A stretch of DNA of 20,000 nt from Botryococcus braunii (lineage: Eukaryota > Chlorophyta > Trebouxiophyceae). The notes beneath the pieces were generated by a model. It ran no database searches, was not told the DNA's origin, and saw nothing but the letters and a program-made list of their open reading frames with translations. Positions 1-18,609 of the stretch are shown here, piece by piece. Every line of letters begins with the position of its first letter. The stretch's first letter is position 1. Made by a program: the position numbers and the translations under genes. The stretch spans positions 42,501-62,500 of the forward strand of contig KV908577.1 in NCBI GenBank assembly GCA_002005505.1. The letters are read 5' to 3'.

Positions 1-784
1 TTCTCCAATCCTGTATCAAATAAACATCGGATCCAGATCGATTGTGAGATTTACAGCGGCCACTGTACCTTTAAGCAGCAACCTTTCAAAGCTTGGGGGT
101 AGTGGCTTAGTGCAATGCGTGTTATGTTTGCGCAAAACCAAAAAGCCGGACGGAATTGTAGATGAGCTTGGATCCGAAAGGTGTATACCCTTCTGGAGAA
201 TACCACATGTCAGTTCTGGCCACGTTGATTTGCTAGTATGTACTTTAGGGATCGCTGTACAGTTCTTGTCGCTGACAGTGGATACCACCCCTTACTTCCT
301 ACCTGAAATTTTAGAGATATCTTGTGGAGACCCAAGAAGGCACCCGAGCAAACCTGGCTCTGGACAGATGGTAGGTAAAAGGGACGGAGTGAAGGTATTG
401 AACACCACCCAGAGTGTGCCTCAGCATGAGCCGGCATGTGCCGGGTCATGCACAATTCACCCTTTTTCTAATGCATAAAGCTGCAGTGACAGTCTTGTTT
501 TGTGTTTGTGCCAAAGCAGTCATTCCTGGCAACGGCAAAGAGGGCCTGTTCAAGAGCTTTGCACCTCTAACATCGTACACCAATATCTCATCTCATACCA
601 TGTCTCCCTGCCTTGTCTCGTATCCTCCACGAGGGGTAGGCAGAGGTTGCAGAAGCAAGCATGCACTAGTCTTCCAAGTCCCACAAGGCCTGTCAGTCAT
701 TTCCCAATCCACATGTGCTTGCCCTCTTCCCTTCCACTTCATGCGCTATCCACCAAACCCATGCCCCCTGGCGTCCATGACCGG
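1..784. other. No identifiable gene; unassigned upstream sequence
   Basis: I find no recognisable protein family here on either strand. A plus-strand open stretch at about 44-478 has no domain or targeting feature I can name. An exon-like segment lies at about 525-636: an acceptor-like AAAGCAG precedes it, and it stays open until a possible GGG|GTAGGC donor. It could be an upstream exon of the TSSC4-family gene, but its translation does not show the conserved N-terminal motif I would expect, so I do not call it. Confidence 0.4.
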
Positions 785-985
785 CGCACAGGCAACTTGA
801 GCTTCACTTGCACTGACTTCAAATGCGCTAACTTCAAGTGCAACATATTGCGTACAGGCAAGATTTACTCCAAATGCACTGACTTAAGTGCAACATACTG
901 CGTACAGGCAAGGTTTACTCCAAATGCACCGACTTCAAATGCACTTTCTTTAAATGCAACAGACTGCGTACAGGCAAATCATACT
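785..985 (+). repeat. Degenerate 50/66-bp minisatellite upstream of the first supported TSSC4 exon
   Basis: The core GCGYACAGGCAA occurs at about 784, 850, 900 and 966, giving spacings of 66, 50 and 66 bp. The flanks also repeat, for example TTTACTCCAAATGCAC. The longer units contain an extra 16 bp. Each core holds ACAG|GCAA, which resembles a GC-type 5' splice site. The array ends about 40 bp before the 3' splice site of the exon at 1021. Confidence 0.75.
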
Positions 986-1020
986 TTGGATGCTAAGGGC
1001 CGTGGGTTCAGGAAGCGCAG

Positions 1021-5987
<4,967 letters not shown>

Positions 5988-6003
5988 GTACCTCTTTCCG
6001 TGA

Positions 6004-6082
<79 letters not shown>
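6004..6082 (+). repeat. (TG)n microsatellite directly downstream of the donor at 5988
   Basis: About 37 TG units begin 17 bp after the GTACCT donor of the last supported TSSC4 exon. In the transcript this (UG)n is complementary to the (CA)n tracts of the preceding intron. Confidence 0.97.
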
Positions 6083-6530
6083 CGTGCTTGCGTGCGGCCG
6101 TGCACGCGTGTGCTGCGGTCTGTTTTGTTTTGTCTGCACTTCATGCGTGTGAGCGCACTGGCCCTGTGTCTGCCCCCAGATGTGAAAGTGCGTGACCGCA
6201 ATGCCCTTTTTGTTGCGTGCGTGCGTGCATGCATTTTGGCGTGTCAGGCTCACCTCGACATGTGCTTCGCATTCTGTTCAGGTCATAGAGTTAATGGCAT
6301 TGCTTTGTTTTCTAAATGTAACTGAACGTCGGGCCTGCCGCTGCTTGCCCACACTGTGTGGGAGAATCGTTCCCAGGTGTGGGTTCCTGCCTAAGCTGAT
6401 CAGTGTGGAAGACTGCTTTTGTGTGCGGTTCATGCACACGTGTGCAGTTGTGTGTTTGCGCCTGCTCATGTCGTAGGCAACCGTCGGGACCAACTAGCGC
6501 CGTCCCCGGATAACGTCCACGCGTGCTTGC

Positions 6531-6531
6531 G

Positions 6532-6603
<72 letters not shown>

Positions 6604-6641
6604 GCGTGTGCGTGTGCGTGTGCGTGTGCGTGTGTGTGTGT

Positions 6642-6699
<58 letters not shown>

Positions 6700-6720
6700 A
6701 TGTGCGTGCGTGCGTGTTTG
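6531..6720 (+). repeat. Compound (TG)n-(TGTGCG)n-(TG)n microsatellite
   Basis: Two long (TG)n blocks flank several TGTGCG hexamers at about 6597-6632. A TGCG-rich tail follows. The tract is long alternating purine-pyrimidine DNA. Confidence 0.97.
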
Positions 6721-6914
6721 CGTGGTATTTGGGGAGGGGTTGTCCACATGCGTGCACAGACCTGCCCCCCCCCTCCCCCGGCTCGGGGAAAAAGTACGTT
6801 CGGTGAGACGTTCTAGGCAGGTCGAGGTCACTGAGTAATGTGTGGGCGGGGTTAGGACATGGAGGAAGAGGCAGGGGATTCGGAAGCTGTGGGGACAAAA
6901 GAGAGTTCAGAGCA

Positions 6915-7012
6915 AAGCTTGCGACCGGCAGCCGGAATCGAACCGGTGAGCTTCTCTTCAAAACAGAGGCAGCGCCGCAACTTGCGAAACCGCTCCGCTA
7001 CATCTCCTGAAG
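6915..7012 (-). other. tRNA-like pseudogene or SINE-like head
   Basis: Read on the minus strand, TAGCGGAGCGG matches the RNA polymerase III box A, and GGTTCGATTCC is a perfect box B. An AGCG/CGCT pair could form a D-stem. A four-pair anticodon stem encloses the loop GTTTTGA, so the anticodon position would read TTT. A variable region of five bases and a T-stem of four pairs follow. The D-loop is far too long and the two acceptor strands do not pair, so a functional tRNA is unlikely. Confidence 0.4.
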
Positions 7013-7248
7013 GGTTCTGATGAGCCGGAAGCCTGACACGTGGGGGGCCCATGTGACGATTATCTGGTGTCAACCGCTTGGCGCAATCAACCCCTTCGAA
7101 TGCGCTCCAAAGAGTACGTCTACCTTGTGGCAAGTGAGTCTACGGGTGTGATTTGTCCACAGGGGGTTAATGACGGGGTGTTCTCCCCCTCCCCCCCCCC
7201 CAAAAAACGAAGGGAACATCCCCGGGGCCCCCTTGGTTGGTTGGGGTG

Positions 7249-7329
7249 TGCGTGAGCGCGTGCTCACGCATGTGTGCGTCTGTGCGCGAGCGCGTGCCCA
7301 CGCCTGTGTGCGTGCGTGCGCGCGCGCGA

Positions 7330-7426
<97 letters not shown>

Positions 7427-7450
7427 CGTGCGTGCGCGCGTGTGTGCTTG
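7249..7450 (+). repeat. (TG)n microsatellite with TGCG-rich flanks
   Basis: About 40 TG units (7332-7414) lie between GTGCGTGCGCGCG-type flanks. No gene overlaps it. Confidence 0.95.
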
Positions 7451-7479
7451 TGTTGGGGGGGGGTGTATTTTAAACCCAT

Positions 7480-8690
7480 GAGACTTTCGGACGTGCAAAT
7501 GCGAACGCGTCATTGCGGAGTGTTGCATACGATGGTCTGAACCCCACGGAGGTCTTCTCAGTGGGTATTACGAGGCCGTTACAAGAAGTGGATGTCCTGA
7601 AGCCATGGATCTGGATCTAACCCTGAAGTTTAAACTCCGCGTCCTCCGAAACTTCGGGGGGCGCAAATTGAATCCCGATGAGCGTTGGATTCTACTCAGA
7701 ATTCTGTGGAGCGTTCGATGTACTGACTTAATTAAGTACCAACGTTGGCCGGTCTGTAGAGAGCAGGACAGTGTTTAAGTCGCTACAGTGCCTATTGAAT
7801 GCATCATAAGTGTGGCCGCGCACGCGCTACATAATAGAATATTTAATACATTATAATGCTTAACAATAGGGTATCGCAATTCTTCTGCCTCGACGCCGTG
7901 GATGCAATATCGATTAATCTCAATTCCCTGTTTCTCCTTGGAGGATGATCGAGTAATAAATTGTAAGCCAGTCAGCAAACATTGTGCCCGTGGATAAGCT
8001 TCACTCTTGATTATAAACGTTTATAATCACAATGTTGACATTGTGGCTACGGCATTACCTCATACACAGACCTTCGAAGAAGTTCTAGAATTCTGCTCAC
8101 ACACGTTATTATCACTGGCAGCTCCACCGCTCGCGCCCTGGAAAATATGCACAAAGGGTAGACGTTTGGCGACGTCCACAAAGGAACGATTGAAAATATA
8201 AACACAAAGCAACGAACGAATATTGCGCACACAGGATCGAACGGAATAAATTGCCCCCAAGGGGTGCTTGGAAACTTGCACAGAGTACTAGCATGAAAAC
8301 GTGCACAAAGGAATGACTGAAAATGTGCACGAAGGAGCTTTCCTCCCACCAACTAATATTAATATTAGTCCCACTCGCGATCGCAAAGCACTAGTATCTT
8401 TGCATTACTGTCTCTGCTTTAAAGCGGGACGTCCGTGTTTGACGACAGCAAATTTGATATCACCCACCCCTACCCCCCCCCCCCCCCCCAAAAAAAAAAG
8501 AGAGTTCGCTGGTCTCTCATCACACCCACACATGGTCCATGTGTGAACCTTCGCCCTATGGCCTCGAAACTCAGCCTGCGGCCACGTGTGCACATCCCAC
8601 AAACTACCCGGGCGGCCAATTTACTCAATTAATTGAATAAATGTTATAACACCCCTCAGAAGGGCAGTCCCTACACATGTGGAGTCACGT
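7480..8690. other. Gene-free AT-richer interval with a degenerate repeat
   Basis: I see no recognisable coding segment. At about 8145-8340 a degenerate repeat of roughly 24 bp recurs, best seen as GTGCACAAAGGAATGACTG near 8300 and worn copies upstream containing CACAAAG. A C-run/A-run junction lies at about 8473-8499. Confidence 0.55.
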
Positions 8691-9730
8691 GACACCACCC
8701 ACAAGCTCTTCCTCTAGTTCTTGACCACACCACCCACCCAAGCAGTCCACACCACCAACAGGCTCTTCCTCCAATTCTTGAACACACCCCAACGACGTTT
8801 TGAACTGGCTCTTGCCCCATAGGCTGCCTGCTCCTTGGTCGCCCCCCCCCCCCCCCTCCGTAAAGGCAAATATGACAAAAAAGGAATAATCTTCCACCAG
8901 CTGCTGCTCTAATACCCAACAAATTTTGGTTTTAATTTTGGTTCATGGGTTAAACCTGCGTTGCCTCTTGCCTATCTTGACCTTCGCAACACTCTTGCTT
9001 TTTGATCACGCCAAGCGCATGCTCCATCCCTGACCTTGACACTCACACGCTGATGATTCTCCTGACGCTTTATCACACCAAGACAAAAGGCTCTGTTACC
9101 CTCCTTCCACCCCCCCTCCCCCTCTTTTTCTGACGCACCGTCCGCAGGGGGTTTGTTCTCCAGTGATCTTGTAACCACTCACAGACAGCGGGTCCTCCTG
9201 CACGTGAGCCTGTTTTGGTAATCACACCAAAAAAGAGGCTCTGTTACACTCGCCGCTCATAACACACCTCCCGAAGTGTTCGTTCTCCTGCCTTTGTTAC
9301 CACTCACAAATGGCGGGTCCTCCTGCACGTGACCACACCAAAAACCGACTCTGTTAGCGGGAACGTCCGCGAGATCACATCTGAGCCCGAAATCTGCCAC
9401 AATTGGGATTGTCCCTACTCCACCAAATGAAAACAACGTCGACCTAGCGGATGTTCCCCTTGCGCCTCAGGGCCCTCACAACACACCTCCCGAAGGGCTT
9501 ATTCTCTGAACTTGTTAGCAGTAGCAAAAGGCTGGTCTCCTGCGCTTGATTACACCAAGAGAACAGGTTCTGTCACCCTCGCTCCTCATACCACACCTTC
9601 TGAGGGCTTGTCTCCAGCTCTTGTTACCACGCACAAAGGCCCGCCCCCCCCCCCCCCCCCCCCGGTGCTAGATCACACTAAGAGAACAGGTTCTGTCACT
9701 CTCGCCCCTCATAATTATGAGGTTATAACC
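8690..9730 (+). repeat. Degenerate minisatellite, unit about 110 bp
   Basis: Sentence-like modules recur in the same order: ATCACACCAAGAGAACAGG, TTCTGTCACCCTCGC, CTCATAACACACCTCCCGAAG, GGCTTGTTCTCC, TTGTTACCACTCACAAA and GGCGGGTCCTCCTGCACG. Better copies cover about 9215-9350 and 9540-9720, with older ones at about 8985-9200 and fragments near 8700-8780. A segment unlike the unit interrupts the array at about 9360-9476. I see no coding potential. Confidence 0.8.
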
Positions 9731-9979
9731 TAATCCTCTCTCAAGCCCTCTGGATCGCCTGATTAGGAAAGAACCGCTGCAGCCCTGGATTCGCCCCCCA
9801 AGAGGCCCTGGCCAGATATACTTCATCAGGTACAAGCCATGGCAGCAGATACCCGTTTTTCACCCTTATTCCCCTTGCATGCCCTCCAGGTTGCCTGATC
9901 AGGAAAGAGTGTCATGGCAGCCCAATAGGGTATCTCGCTGCCTAAATCCCCACGGGAGGCACACTTCCCTCGCGGAAGG

Positions 9980-10183
9980 TCCCTGCGGTGTCCAATCAGG
10001 GTCTAGGGTTGCAAAACCCTGAGACTATGGTTTAAGAGGTGTAACCCCAAGTTTGAGAACCCTTAGTTAGGGTTTTCCAAGGCTTGGGAAGTGCCTGATC
10101 AGGGCTTTAGTGTTCAAGGTTTTAAACCCCTAAACTCGAATCCTAAAAACCCCCAATCCTAAAACCCGCATCCTTTAAACCCG
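9980..10183 (-). repeat. Telomere-like degenerate motifs at the 3' end of eIF2-alpha
   Basis: Directly after the eIF2-alpha stop codon the minus strand has three to four 14-bp repeats of the type GGGTTTTAGGATTG. Further TTTAGGG/CCCTAAA-like pieces and short inverted repeats such as AGGGTTGCAAAACCCT follow. They resemble degenerate plant-type telomere repeats and would lie in the 3' untranslated region. Confidence 0.6.
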
Positions 10184-14321
<4,138 letters not shown>

Positions 14322-14819
14322 GATGGGCAACTTCTTACGAAACACCCAGGCGAAGGGCTGCTGTAACAAACTAAATAAACTTATTCAGCCACAACCTTCA
14401 AGTATATCTGCAATGCTTAAACGACTTTAAAAATGATTTATGTTCACCCTTACCCCCTGCCTGAAAATTTTACGCTGTACCGGTCAGTGACCGAAAGAAG
14501 CCGATTTCCTATTCCAAGATTCCGGTCAAGTTCCAGACAACTCCGGCACAGAAACGTTAATTCTCTCGGTTTAAAATCGCGATTTCTGGCAGCTCTCGGC
14601 GTCTACACTGTACTGCGTGTAATACGTCCAGCACGGCACCTCACTCATGAGTAATCACTCACCGATTCCACGTGGTCACAGAATCCATGGCGCAGAATTA
14701 TGGCCTGCCGGATCTCTGCCTCTTATCCAGTGAGATACTCTTTCTCATCTCACAGCTTCGATCACTGGCGTTGCAACTTTTGAGGACATTCGACGCTTGT
14801 GCATCAAAGAACATACAAA
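14322..14819. promoter_or_regulatory. Divergent promoter region between eIF2-alpha and psbW
   Basis: The 498 bp between the two start codons must hold both promoters. A G-box CACGTG lies at 14669-14674 and an I-box GATAAG (minus strand) at 14722-14727. These two motifs together are common in light-regulated plant promoters. A perfect odd palindrome CGGTCAGTGACCG lies at 14481-14493. I see no convincing TATA box for psbW. On the minus strand a good acceptor TTTGTTACAG (ending at 14361) and a consensus donor GTGAGT (from 14662) suggest a 5'-UTR intron of eIF2-alpha. Confidence 0.6.
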
Positions 14820-16439
14820 ATGCAGGCTGTGTGCTCTACTTCCGCATCTGTCGTCAAGGGCGTCTCCCTTGCTCGCCGGACATCCCGGGCAGGTAAGGCT
14901 CGTTTCATGCAATCGATTAAACGCAGTTTCAGTTGCCAAGCTTCCTATTGACCATTTCATGCGTTTTGCCGTGCAGGACCAGTGGCCCGCCCTGCCATCC
15001 GTGGTAAGTTGTGGGTTGAGTGCTTGATAGTGTGTCCCGTTCCTTACGAGATATTTCTGGAGCCCCTGCTTGACGTAGCCTGATCCGCCCGTATTTGCCT
15101 TGCAGGAGCTGTCGTTTGCAAGGCCCAGCAGAATGCTGCAGCTAAGGCTGCTGCTGTAGCCGCATCCGTCCCTGCCTTCCTGGCTGCCCACCCTGCTCTG
15201 GCTCTGGTGAGCAGTTTTATTCCAGTCAAAGCACCTTTTGATTCTCAAAACTTGCTGTTGTTTGATCCTTGCCGCACGGTGTTTGAAATATGAGCAGTGC
15301 GAGGTCTTGTTGTCAGGAGTTCCGTTTGGGCGTTCTACGGTAGTTTAGTCAAGCCGAGCCTGCCTGTATGGTCTACTCTAGAAGTTCAGCTACAGGTGGT
15401 CGAGGCTTTCCTCGTGTCAATTATGTAGTTGTGACGGGATGGTGTGGGTTGAGTTACAGCAGATCATAGTGGATAAGGTGTAGAGTCACAAGGATCTGCA
15501 AAGATATGCAGCTGAAGTGTCATCACTTCTGGGTTGTAGTTTCTAAGCCCTGATATTGCATATTCAGGCCAAGTGGGCATGGATGTCCAGTGCTCTTGCA
15601 TCCTGACTTGCAGTCTCCGGGCTAAGTGTTTCGAAGCCTGGTCACGGGTGTCAATGTGGTCCAGGGCCCAAAAATCTGTGTTTGATATTTTCTGACATGG
15701 TAATACTGGGGGTGCAGGTCGATGACCGGTTGAACGGTGACGGCACAGGTAAGCAGGGTCCCAATGAGTTTCTTGCCCCATGCTGTGTGTTTTGTTTTTG
15801 GTTTGCCAGAGCGGTGAGCATTGATAGTTGTGCTGGACGAAAGGAAGTAGTCTTGCAGTTTGTGGTTATTGGTATATCAGCCCAACATTGTAATGAGGGG
15901 CAAATTGATGTATGAAGATAAAAAAATTGCAATTGCGCTCGGAATGAATTCAGTGGCTGAGGCATGCACAGCATCATCAGACTTGCCGCCTCAATTGTTT
16001 TGTTCATCAACGTACACTTCCATTCAAAACATGTCTGCAGTCAATGCACATTTACATTCTTACACTTCATATGCGGTTTGAGCACATGTGTAAAGGCTGG
16101 GATTGTATGCTTAGGTGTGGGGGCCCAACGCTGGTTGCGTGGGTCTTTTCTTTTTCTCACCTGGCTTCCTAATCTGGCACCCTCTTCCCCTTTGTTTCTG
16201 TTTCTGGTTAATGAGACGGAGAAAGTTGCATGTTTCGACCACGCCTGTTTTGGCTTGCCGGTCATGGCGCTGATCAGAGAGCGTGCGGGCATGCAGGGAA
16301 GATCCTGGGGATCGCGTTCGGGCCTGAGGGATGGGCAATCCTCTTGGTCTTCACCCTGGTCTGGGCATTGTTCTATGCCGCAACCAAGGATGTCGGCGAT
16401 GGCCGCGGCAGCGGAGAGGACAGTGGCCTCACCCTGTAA
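14820..16439 (+). CDS. PSBW: Photosystem II protein PsbW precursor, complete, five exons
   Basis: PsbW is a small nuclear-encoded thylakoid membrane subunit of photosystem II; in plants it helps stabilise PSII supercomplexes. Exons are 14820-14892, 14977-15003, 15106-15206, 15718-15748 and 16297-16439, phases 1, 1, 0, 1, with GTAAG/GTGAGC donors and TGCAG acceptors. The product is 124 residues. Residues 1-38 are rich in Ser, Ala, Val and Arg, as in chloroplast transit peptides. Residues 47-66 form a hydrophobic lumen-targeting segment ending AHPALA, an A-x-A cleavage site. The mature part would start LVDDRLNGDGTGK, the PsbW hallmark, and is 58 residues. One membrane span (about 89-106, WAILLVFTLVWALFYA) and an acidic C-terminus ending EDSGLTL follow. 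The gene is divergent from eIF2-alpha. TGTAA, an algal-type poly(A) signal, occurs at the stop codon and again at 16453. The introns are free of satellite arrays, unlike those of its neighbours. Confidence 0.95.
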
Positions 16440-16904
16440 ATTGGCTTCTGACTGTAAAGCTTTCAGCTTGCTCGTTGGGGAGACGATTAAGGTTGCTGGC
16501 ACACAGCTTGTAACAATCCAGCAAGTCGGCTTGCACCGAGTAGTTTGTGTTGGGGGGGATGATCAAGGCTGCTGGCAGCATGTGACAATGCAAAGAGCAT
16601 CCTTGTTCCCGCCTGCCCTGTGTAGATTCTGGAGCGGCCATCCCCTGTATGGCTACTGTATCTCTGTTCTGAGGTTGTACGGGGATAGCACTCGAGGTGA
16701 ATGAAGACAATCAATTTTGGCATGGGCACGTTCTCAGTTTACCTAAGTCTGGGTGTCTTTGTAAAAGCAGTCATTTTCTTGGATGGTTCTTTTGCGGATC
16801 CTTGTGATGTCCTGTCATGTTCGTGCTCTTTCCCCCTCACGTGTGCCCCCCTTCCTGATTTCTCTCAGATAGGGGCGATGAAGAGCGTTGCTATCCTCAC
16901 CTTA

Positions 16905-17180
16905 CCACCATCAACGCACCATCAGGACACATGCATGCATGGAGTAGCGCGATTTTCACACCACCATCATTGTTACCCCCAGCTCCATCTCACCGTTGCA
17001 CCCCTCCACAACCATCAGCACCATCTCACAACCGCCACACCATCACCAGACTGCCACCACCATCTCACCACCGCCACACCATCACCATACTGCCTCCACC
17101 ACCTCACCACTGCCACACTCCGAGCACCATCTCAAGACCAAACACAACGCCACCAGCATGCCGTCAGCACCTTCTCGCCA
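16905..17180 (+). repeat. Degenerate CACCAT/CACC-rich repeat
   Basis: Irregular modules such as CACCATCTCACCACCGCCAC and ACCATCACCAGACTGCC recur, giving loose units of about 27-33 bp at 17020-17120. The composition is strongly biased to C and A on the plus strand. Confidence 0.7.
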
Positions 17181-17862
17181 CTGCCGCACCACCACCCCCC
17201 GACAATCCTTCCCCCCTCTACTGTACCTCCTAGGTGTCTGCATGTCGCAGCTACACATCCTGCTGCTTCTTTACCTCCAGAGCCAGACAAGGGACCTGAA
17301 AGCAGCACCTACCTATCCTGTCAATTCTCTACTTCCAGAGCAAGACATGAAGAGGATTGGAAGCAGCAGCTCCGAAAGATGAGTATACATGTGTGTTTCA
17401 ACCGTCACAGGTGCCCATGGCCCCTGGCTTCCGTGTACCAGCATGTAGGATACGTGGTCATGCGGTTGGACTATATATGCACTTGCACATAAAAGTGAAG
17501 CACTTCATATGCCAGTGGCCATCTGAAACTACGACCGCCAGAACTAATCTCCATTTATATGCCAGCAGCGAGCACAACTCGTACATCTCAGTAACCTCCC
17601 GAAGAAAAGCGAAGCGGCTAGCAGAATTCGCCACCACTGTCTCTCTGCAATAATAGGCTGTCTGGCAAGCTTTTCAGATGCTGCTCCACTCTTAATTCTA
17701 GATGCTGCTTTAAACTGTCTGGCAGGCTTTCCCCACTAGCATGACCAAAAAAAAATGAGGGGTGTGCCGATCGGCAATGCTTGCCCTTGCCATCCAGAAG
17801 GGTTCACGTACCTGATGGTGCATCAGGTGCTCTTACAACCGATTTTGTTGTCGATGCCTGTA

Positions 17863-18015
17863 TGTGTGGTTTCCCAGTGCCGCATTGGATACCTCCGGTA
17901 CCAATGTACCTCAGGATGCTGAACCAACGGTGGGGCAGTTTAACTTGTGTGTGGTTTCCCGGTGCCGCATTGGATACCTCAGGATGCTGAACCAACTGTG
18001 CAACAGTTGAACTTG
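17863..18015 (+). repeat. Tandem duplication, 85 bp and 68 bp copies
   Basis: Copy 1 (17863-17947) and copy 2 (17948-18015) share TGTGTGGTTTCC, GTGCCGCATTGGATACCTC and AGGATGCTGAACCAAC. Copy 2 lacks a 17-bp segment (CGGTACCAATGTACCTC) that is bounded by ACCTC on both sides, which suggests slippage. TGTGTGG begins a third, truncated copy. Confidence 0.9.
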
Positions 18016-18040
18016 TGTGGAAAGCAAGTAGTACGTCTGG

Positions 18041-18086
18041 GCAGAAGGAAGAGTGCTGAAGCAAACTGTCCCACTCTTCCTTCTGC
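18041..18086. other. Perfect 15-bp inverted repeat (hairpin)
   Basis: GCAGAAGGAAGAGTG at 18041-18055 pairs perfectly with CACTCTTCCTTCTGC at 18072-18086 across a 16-base loop. No poly-U tail follows directly. It could be a small RNA precursor, a transcript 3'-end structure or a recombination relic. Confidence 0.85.
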
Positions 18087-18609
18087 GCAACACTTCCACC
18101 TCTTCTCCCTCAGATTCAAGGGCAGAGCCTCACAATGTTTCCTTTAAAATCTATTATATTAAAAGGAAAAAAAAAGTCTGACTCAATTTTTTGTACCTTG
18201 CGTGTTTGCATTGCAGCTACATTGAGCGATAAGTCTGAAACCAAGGTATGGCCGAGACTTGAAGAGCCTGAAATTAAGGTATGACCAGGTATAGTTACAT
18301 AACGGTAGAATACGACAAACTTCCTGTGCTTGTCGTCAACTCAATGTGCCAGGGACGTTGATGTCCCATTGTGCTTCGAAACCTATTTGGTTTAAGTAAC
18401 TTGCCACCCCCCCCCCCTTCTTCCTCGATCGCTGACTTGTGCAGGGAAGGCTGGAATTACCTCTTTTTTTTTTACTTGTCTATTTTAATCATCCCCAATT
18501 TTTTCCCGCCAAATTAAAATGGACTCCCCATCAAATTTCACGCGCCTTCAAACCCTCATTATGGGGAGAGATGAACACCAGGAAATCCCTGCTTGCCGCG
18601 CTTGCCCAC

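Larger units (their letters stand above)
16440..18609. other. Non-coding interval downstream of psbW
   Basis: I find no supported gene. The first part should include the psbW 3' untranslated region. A CAC/CATC-rich simple sequence at about 16905-17180 creates a long open frame of His, Thr and Pro that I do not accept as coding. A tandem duplication (17863-18015) and a perfect hairpin (18041-18086) are listed separately. A C-run followed by pyrimidines lies at 18407-18425. Confidence 0.6.

Noticed and set aside
44..478. 144-codon plus-strand open frame at the left end
   Set aside because: No recognisable motif, overlapping open frames on the other strand, and no splice-phase support; left as unassigned.
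1012..1020. TTCAG acceptor at 1011 for the first supported TSSC4 exon
   Set aside because: Same phase, but GCGCAG at 1020 fits the acceptor type seen elsewhere in the window better.
6282..6476. Cys-rich reading after an acceptor-like TTCAG as the last TSSC4 exon
   Set aside because: In phase, but its composition is unlike the rest of the protein; a short terminal exon at 6180 or 6821 is at least as plausible.
16701..17492. 263-codon plus-strand open frame after psbW
   Set aside because: Most of its length comes from a CACC-rich simple repeat; the rest shows no domain or targeting signal.
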